Of a stretch of DNA of 13,731 nt, positions 7,080-13,731 are shown piece by piece. The stretch is from the NCBI GenBank assembly GCA_937910385.1, contig CALEPT010000015.1:1-13731 (forward strand), in the 5' to 3' direction. The translations under genes and the position numbers were made by a program. Position 1 is the stretch's first letter. Each line of letters begins with the position of its first letter. The notes below the pieces were generated by a model. It worked only from the letters and a program-made list of their open reading frames with translations. It did no database searches and was not told the DNA's origin. This DNA is from an uncultured Ruminococcus sp. Its GTDB lineage: Bacteria > Bacillota > Clostridia > Oscillospirales > Ruminococcaceae.

Positions 7080-7494
7080 TTTCAGAACAGAGCTTGAAAA
7101 ACACGGAAGGCTTATCTATACCAATGTTGGTGACAGTATGATGCCCCTTATAAAACAAGGCAGAGATGTACTGATCATCGAAAAGACAAACGGAAGACTG
7201 AAGAAATACGATGTTCCCCTGTATCAGCGCGACAGCGGTCAGTATGTTCTGCATCGGATACTGAAAGTCAGACGAAATGATTATGTGATATGCGGAGATA
7301 ACCGCAGCCACCCGGAAACAGGCATCACAGACAGGCATATCATCGGAGTGCTGACAGGCATTATCCGAAACGGAAAGGAAATCTCTGTGGGCAGCTTAAA
7401 ATACCGTATCTATGTGCATTTGTGGTGTGACCTGTTCCCGGTCAGAGCTTTTCTTCTCAGAGTGAGAAATTTCCTGAAAAGGCGGCTGAAATGA
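7063..7494 (+). CDS. S24/S26-type serine peptidase (SipW/Sec11-like active site)
   Basis: The product is 143 residues with the compact S24/S26 core. GDSMMPLI (23-30) holds the predicted nucleophile Ser25. YVLHRI (61-66) supplies His64 where bacterial type I signal peptidases have Lys, as in SipW and eukaryotic Sec11. CGDN (77-80) is the family's conserved late motif. There is no N-terminal membrane anchor; the C-terminal third is basic and partly hydrophobic (YVHLWCDLFPVRAFLL) and might associate with the membrane. I use GTG at 7063 because GAGGAG at 7052-7057 is 5 bases away; TTG at 7069 is the alternative. In this setting it most likely removes the leader from the short peptides, because the adjacent ABC exporter has no peptidase domain of its own. 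A conventional secretion role is less likely given the operon. It overlaps the exporter gene by 4 bases. Confidence 0.8.
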   Translation: MRLKSDFRTELEKHGRLIYTNVGDSMMPLIKQGRDVLIIEKTNGRLKKYDVPLYQRDSGQYVLHRILKVRRNDYVICGDNRSHPETGITDRHIIGVLTGIIRNGKEISVGSLKYRIYVHLWCDLFPVRAFLLRVRNFLKRRLK

Positions 7495-9167
7495 AGGAAA
7501 ACATCGTGAAATGGCTCTCTGCCGTCACCGGAAAATATAAGCTGCACATCGTATTTCTTGCAATCCTGCAAGGTGTATTAGGCGGCAGCAGCGTGTTGTA
7601 TGCAGTTCTTCTGCGTAACACAATTGACAGTGCGGCTGATAAAGATCGTTCCGCATTTTTGCTTGCACTCAGCACGGTGATCGGACTTGTTGTCATTCAG
7701 ATTGTGCTTCGGGCTGTTGTCCGCTGGCTGGAAGAATTCTCTCGGTCTGCGGTAGAAAACATCTATAAGTCCAGACTGTTTGAGGTACTTCTGAAAAAGG
7801 ACTATGCCGCTGTCACAGACACACATTCAGGTGAATGGCTCAACCGTCTGACCTCGGATACGCAGGTCACGGCAAACGGAATGATCGAAATACTGCCCGG
7901 TATTCTTGGTATGGCTGTGAAAATGATTGGCGCACTTGTCATGCTGCTTATCATTGAACCGAAATTCCTGTATGTTCTTATCCCCGGCGGTGCAGCCCTG
8001 ATTGGTCTGACCTACGCATTCCGAAAGGTGCTGAAACGGCTGCACAAGTCCATTCAGGAAAAGGACGGAAGTCTGCGTGTGTTTCTGCAGGAACGGCTCG
8101 GCAGTCTCATGATCGTCCGTACCTTCTCGGCAGAATGGCAGAGCAAGGTTCAGGCTGACCGAAAAATGACAGAACACCGAAATGCCCGTATGAAGCGAAA
8201 TCATTTCTCGAATGTCTGCAATATCGGCTTTTCGGCGGCAATGAACGGAATGTATCTGCTTGGGCTTGGCTATTGCGGTGTCGGCATCATCGGCGGTACA
8301 GTAAGCTACGGTACGCTGACAGCCGTATTACAGCTCATCTCGCAGATCCAGTCCCCTTTCGCCAATATCACAGGCTATCTCCCGAAATACTATGCAATGA
8401 CCGCAAGTGCGGAGCGTTTGCGTGAAGCTGAACAATTTGCAGATGACTGCACCGCAGAGCCAAAGTCAAAAGCTGAAATACAGCATTTTTATGATACCGA
8501 TTTCGCAGGGATCTCCTTGAAAAATATTTGTTTCAGATACAAAAGCAATGACCGTGAAAGCGTATTGCATAACTTGGATCTGGAGATTCAGAAAGGGCAA
8601 TATATCGCCTTTACCGGACATTCCGGATGTGGGAAATCCACTGTTCTGAAACTCATGATGTGTCTGTATCATCCGGACAGCGGAGAAATGATGATGCAGA
8701 AAACAGACGGCACAGAAATTCCCCTGACGAGTGAGTGGCACAGGCTGTTTGCCTATGTACCGCAGGGCAATCAGTTATTATCCGGCACGATCCGTGAGAT
8801 CATTGCTTTCAGCGATGCGGAGCGGATGAAGGACACCGATGCGATGCAAAGAGCATTAAAAATCGCCTGTGCAGATGATTTTGTGCAGGAATTGGAGAGC
8901 GGCGTTGACACCGTTCTCGGTGAGCGTGGTACAGGTCTTTCAGAGGGACAGATGCAGCGTATTGCGATCGCAAGGGCTATATTCTCGGATAACCCGATCC
9001 TACTGCTTGACGAAGCGACAAGCTCTCTTGACGAAAACACCGAAAAGAGACTGCTTGAAAATATACGGAAAATGACAGATAAAACGGTCGTTATTATCAC
9101 GCACAGACCAAAAGCATTGGAGATCTGTGACAGGGTGATAAGGTTTGAAAACGGAGGGATACAATGA
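7491..9167 (+). CDS. ABC exporter, fused membrane and ATPase domains
   Basis: This is a 558-residue half-transporter that should act as a homodimer. Residues 1-310 form the type I exporter membrane domain with hydrophobic segments near 18-42, 55-78, 135-178 and 245-285. Residues 335-558 are the nucleotide-binding domain: Walker A GHSGCGKST (376-384), Q-loop YVPQG (Gln425), signature LSEGQ (483-487), Walker B ILLLDEA (503-509) and switch His538 (IITHRP). All catalytic elements look intact. There is no N-terminal C39 peptidase domain, so it is not a PCAT-type leader-cleaving exporter; leader removal would fall to the S24/S26-type protein just upstream. The architecture is that of a peptide or small-molecule exporter and not of a heme importer, which would have separate permease and ATPase genes. 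Export of the mature short peptide is the likeliest job. It shares 4-base overlaps with both neighbours. Confidence 0.9.
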   Translation: MKENIVKWLSAVTGKYKLHIVFLAILQGVLGGSSVLYAVLLRNTIDSAADKDRSAFLLALSTVIGLVVIQIVLRAVVRWLEEFSRSAVENIYKSRLFEVLLKKDYAAVTDTHSGEWLNRLTSDTQVTANGMIEILPGILGMAVKMIGALVMLLIIEPKFLYVLIPGGAALIGLTYAFRKVLKRLHKSIQEKDGSLRVFLQERLGSLMIVRTFSAEWQSKVQADRKMTEHRNARMKRNHFSNVCNIGFSAAMNGMYLLGLGYCGVGIIGGTVSYGTLTAVLQLISQIQSPFANITGYLPKYYAMTASAERLREAEQFADDCTAEPKSKAEIQHFYDTDFAGISLKNICFRYKSNDRESVLHNLDLEIQKGQYIAFTGHSGCGKSTVLKLMMCLYHPDSGEMMMQKTDGTEIPLTSEWHRLFAYVPQGNQLLSGTIREIIAFSDAERMKDTDAMQRALKIACADDFVQELESGVDTVLGERGTGLSEGQMQRIAIARAIFSDNPILLLDEATSSLDENTEKRLLENIRKMTDKTVVIITHRPKALEICDRVIRFENGGIQ

Positions 9168-10297
9168 CGAATGAAGGGATAAAAGTCGGCTTGGATATGG
9201 CACGGCTTTGCCGTTCTGTTCTGCTTGAAAAGAAATTGAAGCCTGATTATCTGGAACAGCTTGATCCGGATAAGCTGTTCAGTGTATGTGAATACCATTG
9301 CCTGACAGCAATGGTGTGTATGGCTCTGGAATATAACAGGATCACGCCTGATGCAAAATGGGCAGAAGCAAGGGCGAAGTCGATTCGCAAGAATATGCTT
9401 CTTGATGCAGAACGGGCGCAGATAACGGCATTTCTGGAACAAGAACATATCTGGTATATGCCGCTGAAAGGCTCACTTCTGAAAGAATTCTACCCAAGAG
9501 CAGGAATGCGGCAGATGTCGGATAATGATATTCTGTTTGATGCATCGAAACGAAAAACTGTGACGCATTTTATGAAAAACAGAGGCTATCATCTGAAAGG
9601 CGATAACGGCGCACACTGTGACGAATGGCTGAAAGAGCCTGTGTATAATTTTGAGATGCACCTGAATTTATTTACTCCGATGCAGGACAGGACAGGATAT
9701 TTTGAGAAAACAAAGGATAGACTCGTTCGTGTTGACGAAAAGCGATATGAATACCGCTTTACAGATGAGGATTTCTATATATACATGGTCGCTCATGCTC
9801 ATAAACATTACCGTGGAGGCGGCACAGGATTCAGAACGCTTGCTGACTTTTATATTTTCCTTGATAAAAAAGAAGAAAGCCTGAATTTTGCATATATCAC
9901 CGCTGAACTTGAAAAGCTCGGAATGGCAGATTTTGAACAGCTCATGCGAAACACAGCACAGCACTTTTTCTCTGAAAGAATGCAGCTATCCGAAGAAGAG
10001 CAGAATGCGGTCAAATTCATGCTTGGTGCAGGAACTTACGGCAATTTAGATAATCTGATCAAGAAAACAGGAAAAATGCTCAATGCTGACAGCAAAGCAG
10101 AATATCTGATAAGGCGATTTTTCCCCACAATGGAATGGTGGAATTATTATTTTCCAAAGACAATAGATCACCCTGTTCTGGTCATTCCGTATTTCTTCTA
10201 TCGGATCGGCAGAATGCTGACAGTCAGAAGAAAACGGAACATTGATGAACTGAAAATAATTCTCAAGAAAAACGAAAGGGAGTTCAGAGCAAAATGA
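9164..10297 (+). CDS. Nucleotidyltransferase-like protein (NTP_transf_5 type)
   Basis: The product is 377 residues. The core MPLKGSLLKEFYPR followed by MRQMSDNDILF (99-125) is the diagnostic stretch of this uncharacterised nucleotidyltransferase group: Lys102-Gly103, then the metal-binding pair Asp120 and Asp122. A helical C-terminal half contains an aromatic, His-rich segment (DEDFYIYMVAHAHKHYRGG). Proteins of this family have been noted near lasso and other RiPP clusters with PqqD and HPr-kinase-like genes, but I know of no settled reaction; transfer of a nucleotide to a peptide or small molecule is the family expectation. It overlaps the ABC exporter by 4 bases and the NEAT-dockerin gene by 4, so it joins the peptide genes to the heme genes. 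It has no signal peptide, so it acts in the cytoplasm. Confidence 0.78.
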   Translation: MTNEGIKVGLDMARLCRSVLLEKKLKPDYLEQLDPDKLFSVCEYHCLTAMVCMALEYNRITPDAKWAEARAKSIRKNMLLDAERAQITAFLEQEHIWYMPLKGSLLKEFYPRAGMRQMSDNDILFDASKRKTVTHFMKNRGYHLKGDNGAHCDEWLKEPVYNFEMHLNLFTPMQDRTGYFEKTKDRLVRVDEKRYEYRFTDEDFYIYMVAHAHKHYRGGGTGFRTLADFYIFLDKKEESLNFAYITAELEKLGMADFEQLMRNTAQHFFSERMQLSEEEQNAVKFMLGAGTYGNLDNLIKKTGKMLNADSKAEYLIRRFFPTMEWWNYYFPKTIDHPVLVIPYFFYRIGRMLTVRRKRNIDELKIILKKNEREFRAK

Positions 10298-11088
10298 AAA
10301 AGAAATTGATCTCTGCTGTTACGGCACTTGCGATGACAGCTTGTGGTATCGGTACTCTCTCTGTATTTGCAGAGGATGTAGAAGCTCAGACAAGTGAATA
10401 TACAGTGAATATTACGCTGATGCAGTTCCACAGCGATGAAAAGTCAATGGGCAACGCATCAATGGTGCCGGAAGCACACATTGTGGTGAATAACGACGGT
10501 ACAGCAGAAATTCAGATCGATATGGTATCGATGACTTATCTGAACCGTGAGGGCTACCTCGGCTGGCTGAAAAAGGTCACAGCGGTTCTTGCGGAGAATA
10601 AGTATCAGTACCCCACCGAGATCGAGACGGAAGATGCGGCAGTACTTGAAGAATATACCGATGTTTACGACAGCTTCAATGATCCCGACAGCGACTATGT
10701 AGACAGCAATGTTGAGGGGAAATGGTATCCGAAAAAGCTCGGTATCCCGATCAATTTTGAAGAACAGGAGGACGATATACTCGTGCAAGTTTACGTGCCT
10801 GTCATGGAGAGTATTATGCCCGGCGGCGGTACGAAATTTGCTGTTCTGGATATTGATTGGGATTCGCTTGCAGTCTATGAACCTGAGACACCTGCCGGAG
10901 ATGTGAACGGTGACGGTGATTTTAATGTTGCTGATGTAATTACACTGCAAAAATGGCTTTTGGCTGTTCCCGATACACACCTTGCTGACTGGCAGGCTGC
11001 CGATTTTTACAAAGATGACAGATTGGATGTATTCGATCTTTGCCTGATGAAACGAGCATTGATCGCTGAAAATACTACGCAGGAATAA
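10294..11088 (+). CDS. Secreted NEAT-domain protein with a type I dockerin
   Basis: The product is 264 residues with a signal peptide of about 26 residues (MKKKLISAVT..., cleavage after VFA). A Cys at 17 sits in MTAC, so a lipoprotein is a weaker alternative. Residues 35-192 are a NEAT-like domain with SMGN (51-54), YLNREGYLGWL (82-92) and VQVYVPVMESI (164-174). Residues 202-257 are a dockerin. Its first calcium loop is D203-x-N205-x-D207-G...N211-x-x-D214, and the second runs D237...D241...D245...D248 and ends LCLMKRAL. Dockerins plug into cohesins on scaffoldins, so this heme-binding domain should be recruited to a cellulosome-like complex or a cohesin-bearing surface protein. The start overlaps the nucleotidyltransferase stop. 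Its NEAT domain is identical in protein sequence to the first NEAT domain of the next gene. Confidence 0.85.
   Translation: MKKKLISAVTALAMTACGIGTLSVFAEDVEAQTSEYTVNITLMQFHSDEKSMGNASMVPEAHIVVNNDGTAEIQIDMVSMTYLNREGYLGWLKKVTAVLAENKYQYPTEIETEDAAVLEEYTDVYDSFNDPDSDYVDSNVEGKWYPKKLGIPINFEEQEDDILVQVYVPVMESIMPGGGTKFAVLDIDWDSLAVYEPETPAGDVNGDGDFNVADVITLQKWLLAVPDTHLADWQAADFYKDDRLDVFDLCLMKRALIAENTTQE
10396..10870 (+). repeat. 475-base direct repeat, copy 1 (NEAT domain)
   Basis: This copy matches 11250-11724 at a fixed offset of 854 bases. By eye there are six differences: five in the first 51 bases and one at 10854. Bases 10447-10853 (407 in a row) are identical. All six differences are silent third-position changes, so the 158 encoded residues are identical. 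The upstream and downstream flanks (signal peptide, dockerin) do not match the other copy. This points to recent duplication or gene conversion confined to the NEAT domain. Confidence 0.93.
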
Positions 11089-11089
11089 T

Positions 11090-11096
11090 GGGAGGA
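11090..11096 (+). promoter_or_regulatory. Ribosome binding site fixing the start at 11103
   Basis: GGGAGGA ends 6 bases before the ATG at 11103. An earlier in-frame ATG at 11088 overlaps the previous stop, but the ribosome site would then lie inside the gene. The later ATG also gives the normal signal peptide MNISNLWKK. Confidence 0.8.
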
Positions 11097-11102
11097 TATG
11101 AA

Positions 11103-12866
11103 ATGAACATCTCAAATTTATGGAAGAAAACAGCAGTCGGTATTATGGCACTGCTTATCACATTTGGCTCAATGGCGGCTGTGAACGGGAGCGATTCCGC
11201 CCGGTTTCCTACCGCTGTGACAGCTTCTGCTGCGGAATCTGATGCAGGAGAATACACGGTAAATATTACGCTGATGCAGTTCCACAGCGATGAAAAATCT
11301 ATGGGCAACGCATCAATGGTGCCGGAAGCACACATTGTGGTGAATAACGACGGTACAGCAGAAATTCAGATCGATATGGTATCGATGACTTATCTGAACC
11401 GTGAGGGCTACCTCGGCTGGCTGAAAAAGGTCACAGCGGTTCTTGCGGAGAATAAGTATCAGTACCCCACCGAGATCGAGACGGAAGATGCGGCAGTACT
11501 TGAAGAATATACCGATGTTTACGACAGCTTCAATGATCCCGACAGCGACTATGTAGACAGCAATGTTGAGGGGAAATGGTATCCGAAAAAGCTCGGTATC
11601 CCGATCAATTTTGAAGAACAGGAGGACGATATACTCGTGCAAGTTTACGTGCCTGTCATGGAGAGTATTATGCCCGGCGGCGGTACGAAATTTGCTGTTC
11701 TGGATATAGATTGGGATTCGCTTGAAAAGGTCGGCGGCACTGAGCCTGTTGAAACGACAACTACAGACAGCAGCACCACAACAGTCACAACTTCATCCGA
11801 AACTACTACAACAACTACTACAACAACCACAACGACTGAACCTGCTGCAGTATCTGCTGAGTATAATAATTTAGAGGACGGCAAGTATGAGCTTCAGGCT
11901 GAAATGATAAAGGCAGACCGCAGCGGATATTCCATGTCCAACAACGGCATCAACCACACAGTACAGCTTGAAGTAAAGGACGGCGAATACTTTGTAACAA
12001 TACAGTTCAAGGGACTTGCTATGTATAACCAGTTCGGCTACCTCAAAAACCTGTATTATTATAATAAAGGATATACATACAACCGGTACGGCAAGCCGGA
12101 GGGCGATGTAACGCTTGCAGAGGTCATTTCTACATACGATGTTGTAGATCAGTACAACGATGCGAATAATCTGTATCCGCAGCTCGTCCGTTTCCCCCTC
12201 GTTGAAAAGGCAAACGATGAATTTGTACCGCTTCAGGTATTCGTTCCGATCATGGAAGCAATCGCAGACGGAACAGGTACACAGAGCGTTCTTATGAAGC
12301 TGGATTGGTCAACGCTTACAAAAACAGAAGAACCCTTCCAGATCGAGGAACAGGAGGAGCAGTCCAAAGCCTTTGACTATACTGATTCTGCAACAGGCGT
12401 GAAGCTCCATGCAGATCAGGGTGTACTCCCCAATGATGTGACTGCGACCATTTCCGAGATCACAAGCGGTGCGGACTTTGATACGGCAAAGGAAAATCTG
12501 ACAAGCTTCAACCTTTACAGTGTTTCCGTTTCTGCCGATCTGAACGGCAAAATGCAGATCTCACTCCCCATTCCGTCCGGTGTTTCCGAGCCTGTTGTCT
12601 ATCGAATCGCAGACGGCAAAAAGACAAAGATCAATGGCACTGCTGAAAATGGTATGTTCACTTTCTCCGTTAAGGAAACGGGAAATTTTGCAATCGGCTC
12701 TGCTTCTTCCGGCGGCAATCAGTCTACAACTGCAACAACCTCCTCCAATAGCAGCTCAACAAAATCAAATGCACCCGCAACGGGCGACGCAGGTGTCGGA
12801 GCGATCACGGCAGGCTTGACGGCAGCAGCAGTGGCGGCATATCTCACAAGGAGGAAGAAAAAGTAA
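11103..12866 (+). CDS. Sortase-anchored surface protein with two NEAT domains
   Basis: The product is 587 residues. The signal peptide runs to about residue 44 (ITFGSMAAVNG..., likely cleavage near ASAA). NEAT1 (50-207) is the repeated domain shared with the 10294 gene. Residues 215-247 are a nearly pure Thr linker. NEAT2 (260-407) is divergent but keeps SMSN (277-280), MYNQFGYLKNLYYY and PLQVFVPIMEAI (376-387). Residues about 425-535 are an Ig-like domain (SATGVKLHADQGVLP..., ISLPIPSG, VYRIADGKK) typical downstream of clostridial NEAT domains. A Ser/Thr/Asn stretch precedes the sorting signal NAPATGD (APATG at 557-561), a small-residue hydrophobic helix and RRKKK. This is an APATG variant of LPXTG, so covalent wall attachment by a sortase outside the window is expected. 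Probable role: capture and relay of heme at the wall. It follows the NEAT-dockerin gene by 14 bases. Confidence 0.86.
   Translation: MNISNLWKKTAVGIMALLITFGSMAAVNGSDSARFPTAVTASAAESDAGEYTVNITLMQFHSDEKSMGNASMVPEAHIVVNNDGTAEIQIDMVSMTYLNREGYLGWLKKVTAVLAENKYQYPTEIETEDAAVLEEYTDVYDSFNDPDSDYVDSNVEGKWYPKKLGIPINFEEQEDDILVQVYVPVMESIMPGGGTKFAVLDIDWDSLEKVGGTEPVETTTTDSSTTTVTTSSETTTTTTTTTTTTEPAAVSAEYNNLEDGKYELQAEMIKADRSGYSMSNNGINHTVQLEVKDGEYFVTIQFKGLAMYNQFGYLKNLYYYNKGYTYNRYGKPEGDVTLAEVISTYDVVDQYNDANNLYPQLVRFPLVEKANDEFVPLQVFVPIMEAIADGTGTQSVLMKLDWSTLTKTEEPFQIEEQEEQSKAFDYTDSATGVKLHADQGVLPNDVTATISEITSGADFDTAKENLTSFNLYSVSVSADLNGKMQISLPIPSGVSEPVVYRIADGKKTKINGTAENGMFTFSVKETGNFAIGSASSGGNQSTTATTSSNSSSTKSNAPATGDAGVGAITAGLTAAAVAAYLTRRKKK
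11250..11724 (+). repeat. 475-base direct repeat, copy 2 (NEAT domain)
   Basis: Second copy of the 10396-10870 segment, lying in the anchored double-NEAT gene. Identity ends abruptly after the codons for DIDWDSL, where this gene enters its Thr-rich linker and the other enters its dockerin junction. Confidence 0.93.
11802..11837 (+). repeat. Threonine-codon microsatellite-like tract
   Basis: Twelve consecutive Thr codons (mixed ACT, ACA, ACC, ACG) encode the flexible linker between the two NEAT domains. Mixed codons make slippage less likely than in a pure triplet repeat, but length variation between strains is plausible. Confidence 0.7.
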
Positions 12867-13731
12867 TGCAGACTATTTGCAAAAAATCTCTTGGCATTCT
12901 GTGCAGCGGCTTTCTCCTTATCTCCGGTATTATGAATGGTATATCAGCGAAAGCAATGGATAATGGCATCTATACCGCAAAATGCACACCCTACTACGTT
13001 CACCCCGTCACGGGCGTTGTAGAGGACAGAGGCGGTATTGAATCGCAGGGTATCGGTCAGCCTATGACTGACAGTGCGACCTATACCACAGCACTCATTG
13101 AAGTTGATCCGAACGGTAATACATTTGCTACCATACGGCTTTCTCTTATGGACAATATCGAGGATGTATCATTTATGGTACAGGCGGACGGAAATGCTCC
13201 GTTCTACGATGTATCCTATGACATCATGCAGGAGGATCTGGACAATAATACAACGGATTTTCGTATGCAGATACCGAATGAAAACAGCTATCTGAGGGCG
13301 ACTTTTTATGTTGTACCGATGAGCAGATATGTGATCTATTATATCGGATTTTCTGACTTTGCCCCCGGCAGTGCGGATTTTATCACAAGCGTAGAGGTGC
13401 TTGCACCGACAGAGCTGCCACAGACCGATGCTCCGCAGACAGAAGCACCGACCGATGCAGCAGTGACTTCGGAAAGCATAACAACAACCGAAACAACTAC
13501 GACTGCCGCAACGGACAAGGCAGAGACTACTACAACAAAATCAGAAAAGGAAACTGAAACGACAACTGTTGCGGTCACTCCCAATGATGAGGGATATATG
13601 CCGCAGACAGGCGGACGCTCAGATGCGGACGGTCTTGGCGTTCTCATCTACGATGAGCGGGGAAATAAGATGAATCTGTCTGACATTGTAGACGGCTCTG
13701 CGGAGGGAGCTGACAAGGATACCGGCGATAA
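12866..13731 (+). CDS. Shp-type heme-binding surface protein (3' truncated by window end)
   Basis: The ATG overlaps the previous stop by one base (TAATG), and the frame stays open to the last base, giving 288 residues plus two bases of the next codon. The signal peptide ends near ISAKA (residue 31). Residues 32-175 match my memory of the clostridial Shp-like domain: DNGIYTAKCTPYYVHPVTG, EDRGGIES..GIGQPMTDS, ATIRLSLMDNIEDVSFMVQ, then a late FYVVPMSRYVIYYIGF. Streptococcal Shp holds heme with two Met residues; QPMTDS, LMDNI and VVPMSR are candidate equivalents. A Thr/Glu/Pro-rich linker follows (about 185-245) and contains MPQTG, which resembles a sorting motif but has no membrane segment in the following visible residues. 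It completes the operon's set of surface heme binders; anchoring cannot be judged because the end is missing. Confidence 0.78.
   Translation, partial: MQTICKKSLGILCSGFLLISGIMNGISAKAMDNGIYTAKCTPYYVHPVTGVVEDRGGIESQGIGQPMTDSATYTTALIEVDPNGNTFATIRLSLMDNIEDVSFMVQADGNAPFYDVSYDIMQEDLDNNTTDFRMQIPNENSYLRATFYVVPMSRYVIYYIGFSDFAPGSADFITSVEVLAPTELPQTDAPQTEAPTDAAVTSESITTTETTTTAATDKAETTTTKSEKETETTTVAVTPNDEGYMPQTGGRSDADGLGVLIYDERGNKMNLSDIVDGSAEGADKDTGD

Noticed and set aside
5941..9167. Canonical lasso peptide gene cluster
   Set aside because: PqqD-like, kinase, exporter and nucleotidyltransferase families fit, but there is no asparagine-synthetase-like cyclase and no transglutaminase-like leader protease, and the peptide tails do not offer the usual ring-forming residues.
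7491..9167. ABC protein as the heme importer of the locus
   Set aside because: It has fused membrane and ATPase domains of exporter type, and no substrate-binding protein or separate permease is nearby.
8771..9448. 225-residue open frame on the minus strand
   Set aside because: It lies antisense to the ABC ATPase motifs and the nucleotidyltransferase start, both of which are clearly coding; its product is low-complexity Ser/Ile/Phe with no recognisable motif.
10459..11115. Minus-strand frame repeated as 11313-11642
   Set aside because: The repetition simply mirrors the duplicated NEAT domain on the plus strand; it has no ribosome site and no independent support.
11753..11843. CRISPR-like or tandem DNA repeat
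   Set aside because: The repetitive ACN triplets are Thr codons of a protein linker; there are no spacers and no palindromic repeat.

Overview
The window reads as low-to-moderate GC Bacillota, most likely a Ruminococcus-type gut or rumen anaerobe (Oscillospiraceae). The pointers are a type I dockerin with the ruminococcal 'DVFDLCLMKR' second repeat, Thr-rich surface linkers, a sortase-type C-terminus (APATG, hydrophobic stretch, RRKKK), and clostridial NEAT/Shp-like heme-binding domains. All supported genes are on the + strand. No rRNA, tRNA, CRISPR array or transposase was seen, and no stretch over 300 bases lacks a gene.

Layout. Bases 1-396 are the tail of an unrecognised extracellular protein. 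Bases 437-3577 encode a 1046-residue surface protein (NEAT-like domains, FIVAR-like helices, C-terminal module), followed by a 38-residue peptide gene (3592-3708) and a hairpin terminator. A second NEAT-like protein (3780-5252) ends in the same C-terminal module and is followed by another terminator-like hairpin. From 5386 to the window end lies one dense + strand array: a lipoprotein (5386-5919), a 44-residue peptide (5941-6075), an HPr-kinase-like ATPase, a PqqD-like protein, an S24/S26-type peptidase, an ABC exporter, a nucleotidyltransferase-like protein, a NEAT-dockerin protein, a sortase-anchored double-NEAT protein and a Shp-type heme-binding protein cut by the window end. Junctions within the array are mostly 1-17 base overlaps (ATGA or TAATG), so the peptide-processing genes and the heme-binding genes very probably form one operon.

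The candidate new system is this pairing. Both peptides share an N-terminal half of the form Y-x-x-P-x-[M/I]...F-D-x-E-D-[V/I]-I-T-T-S and differ after it, as leader and core do in RiPP precursors. The YxxP element followed by a late Thr resembles lasso-peptide leaders read by PqqD-like proteins. PqqD-like, HPr-kinase-like and nucleotidyltransferase proteins are also lasso-associated families, yet no lasso cyclase or transglutaminase-like protease is present. The C-terminus of the lipoprotein carries a near copy of the 44-residue peptide's putative core (FHI..E.PI.LPFIPA). My inference is an unusual peptide-maturation and export cassette wired into heme capture at the cell surface. Whether the peptide binds heme, signals, or does something unrelated cannot be read from sequence.
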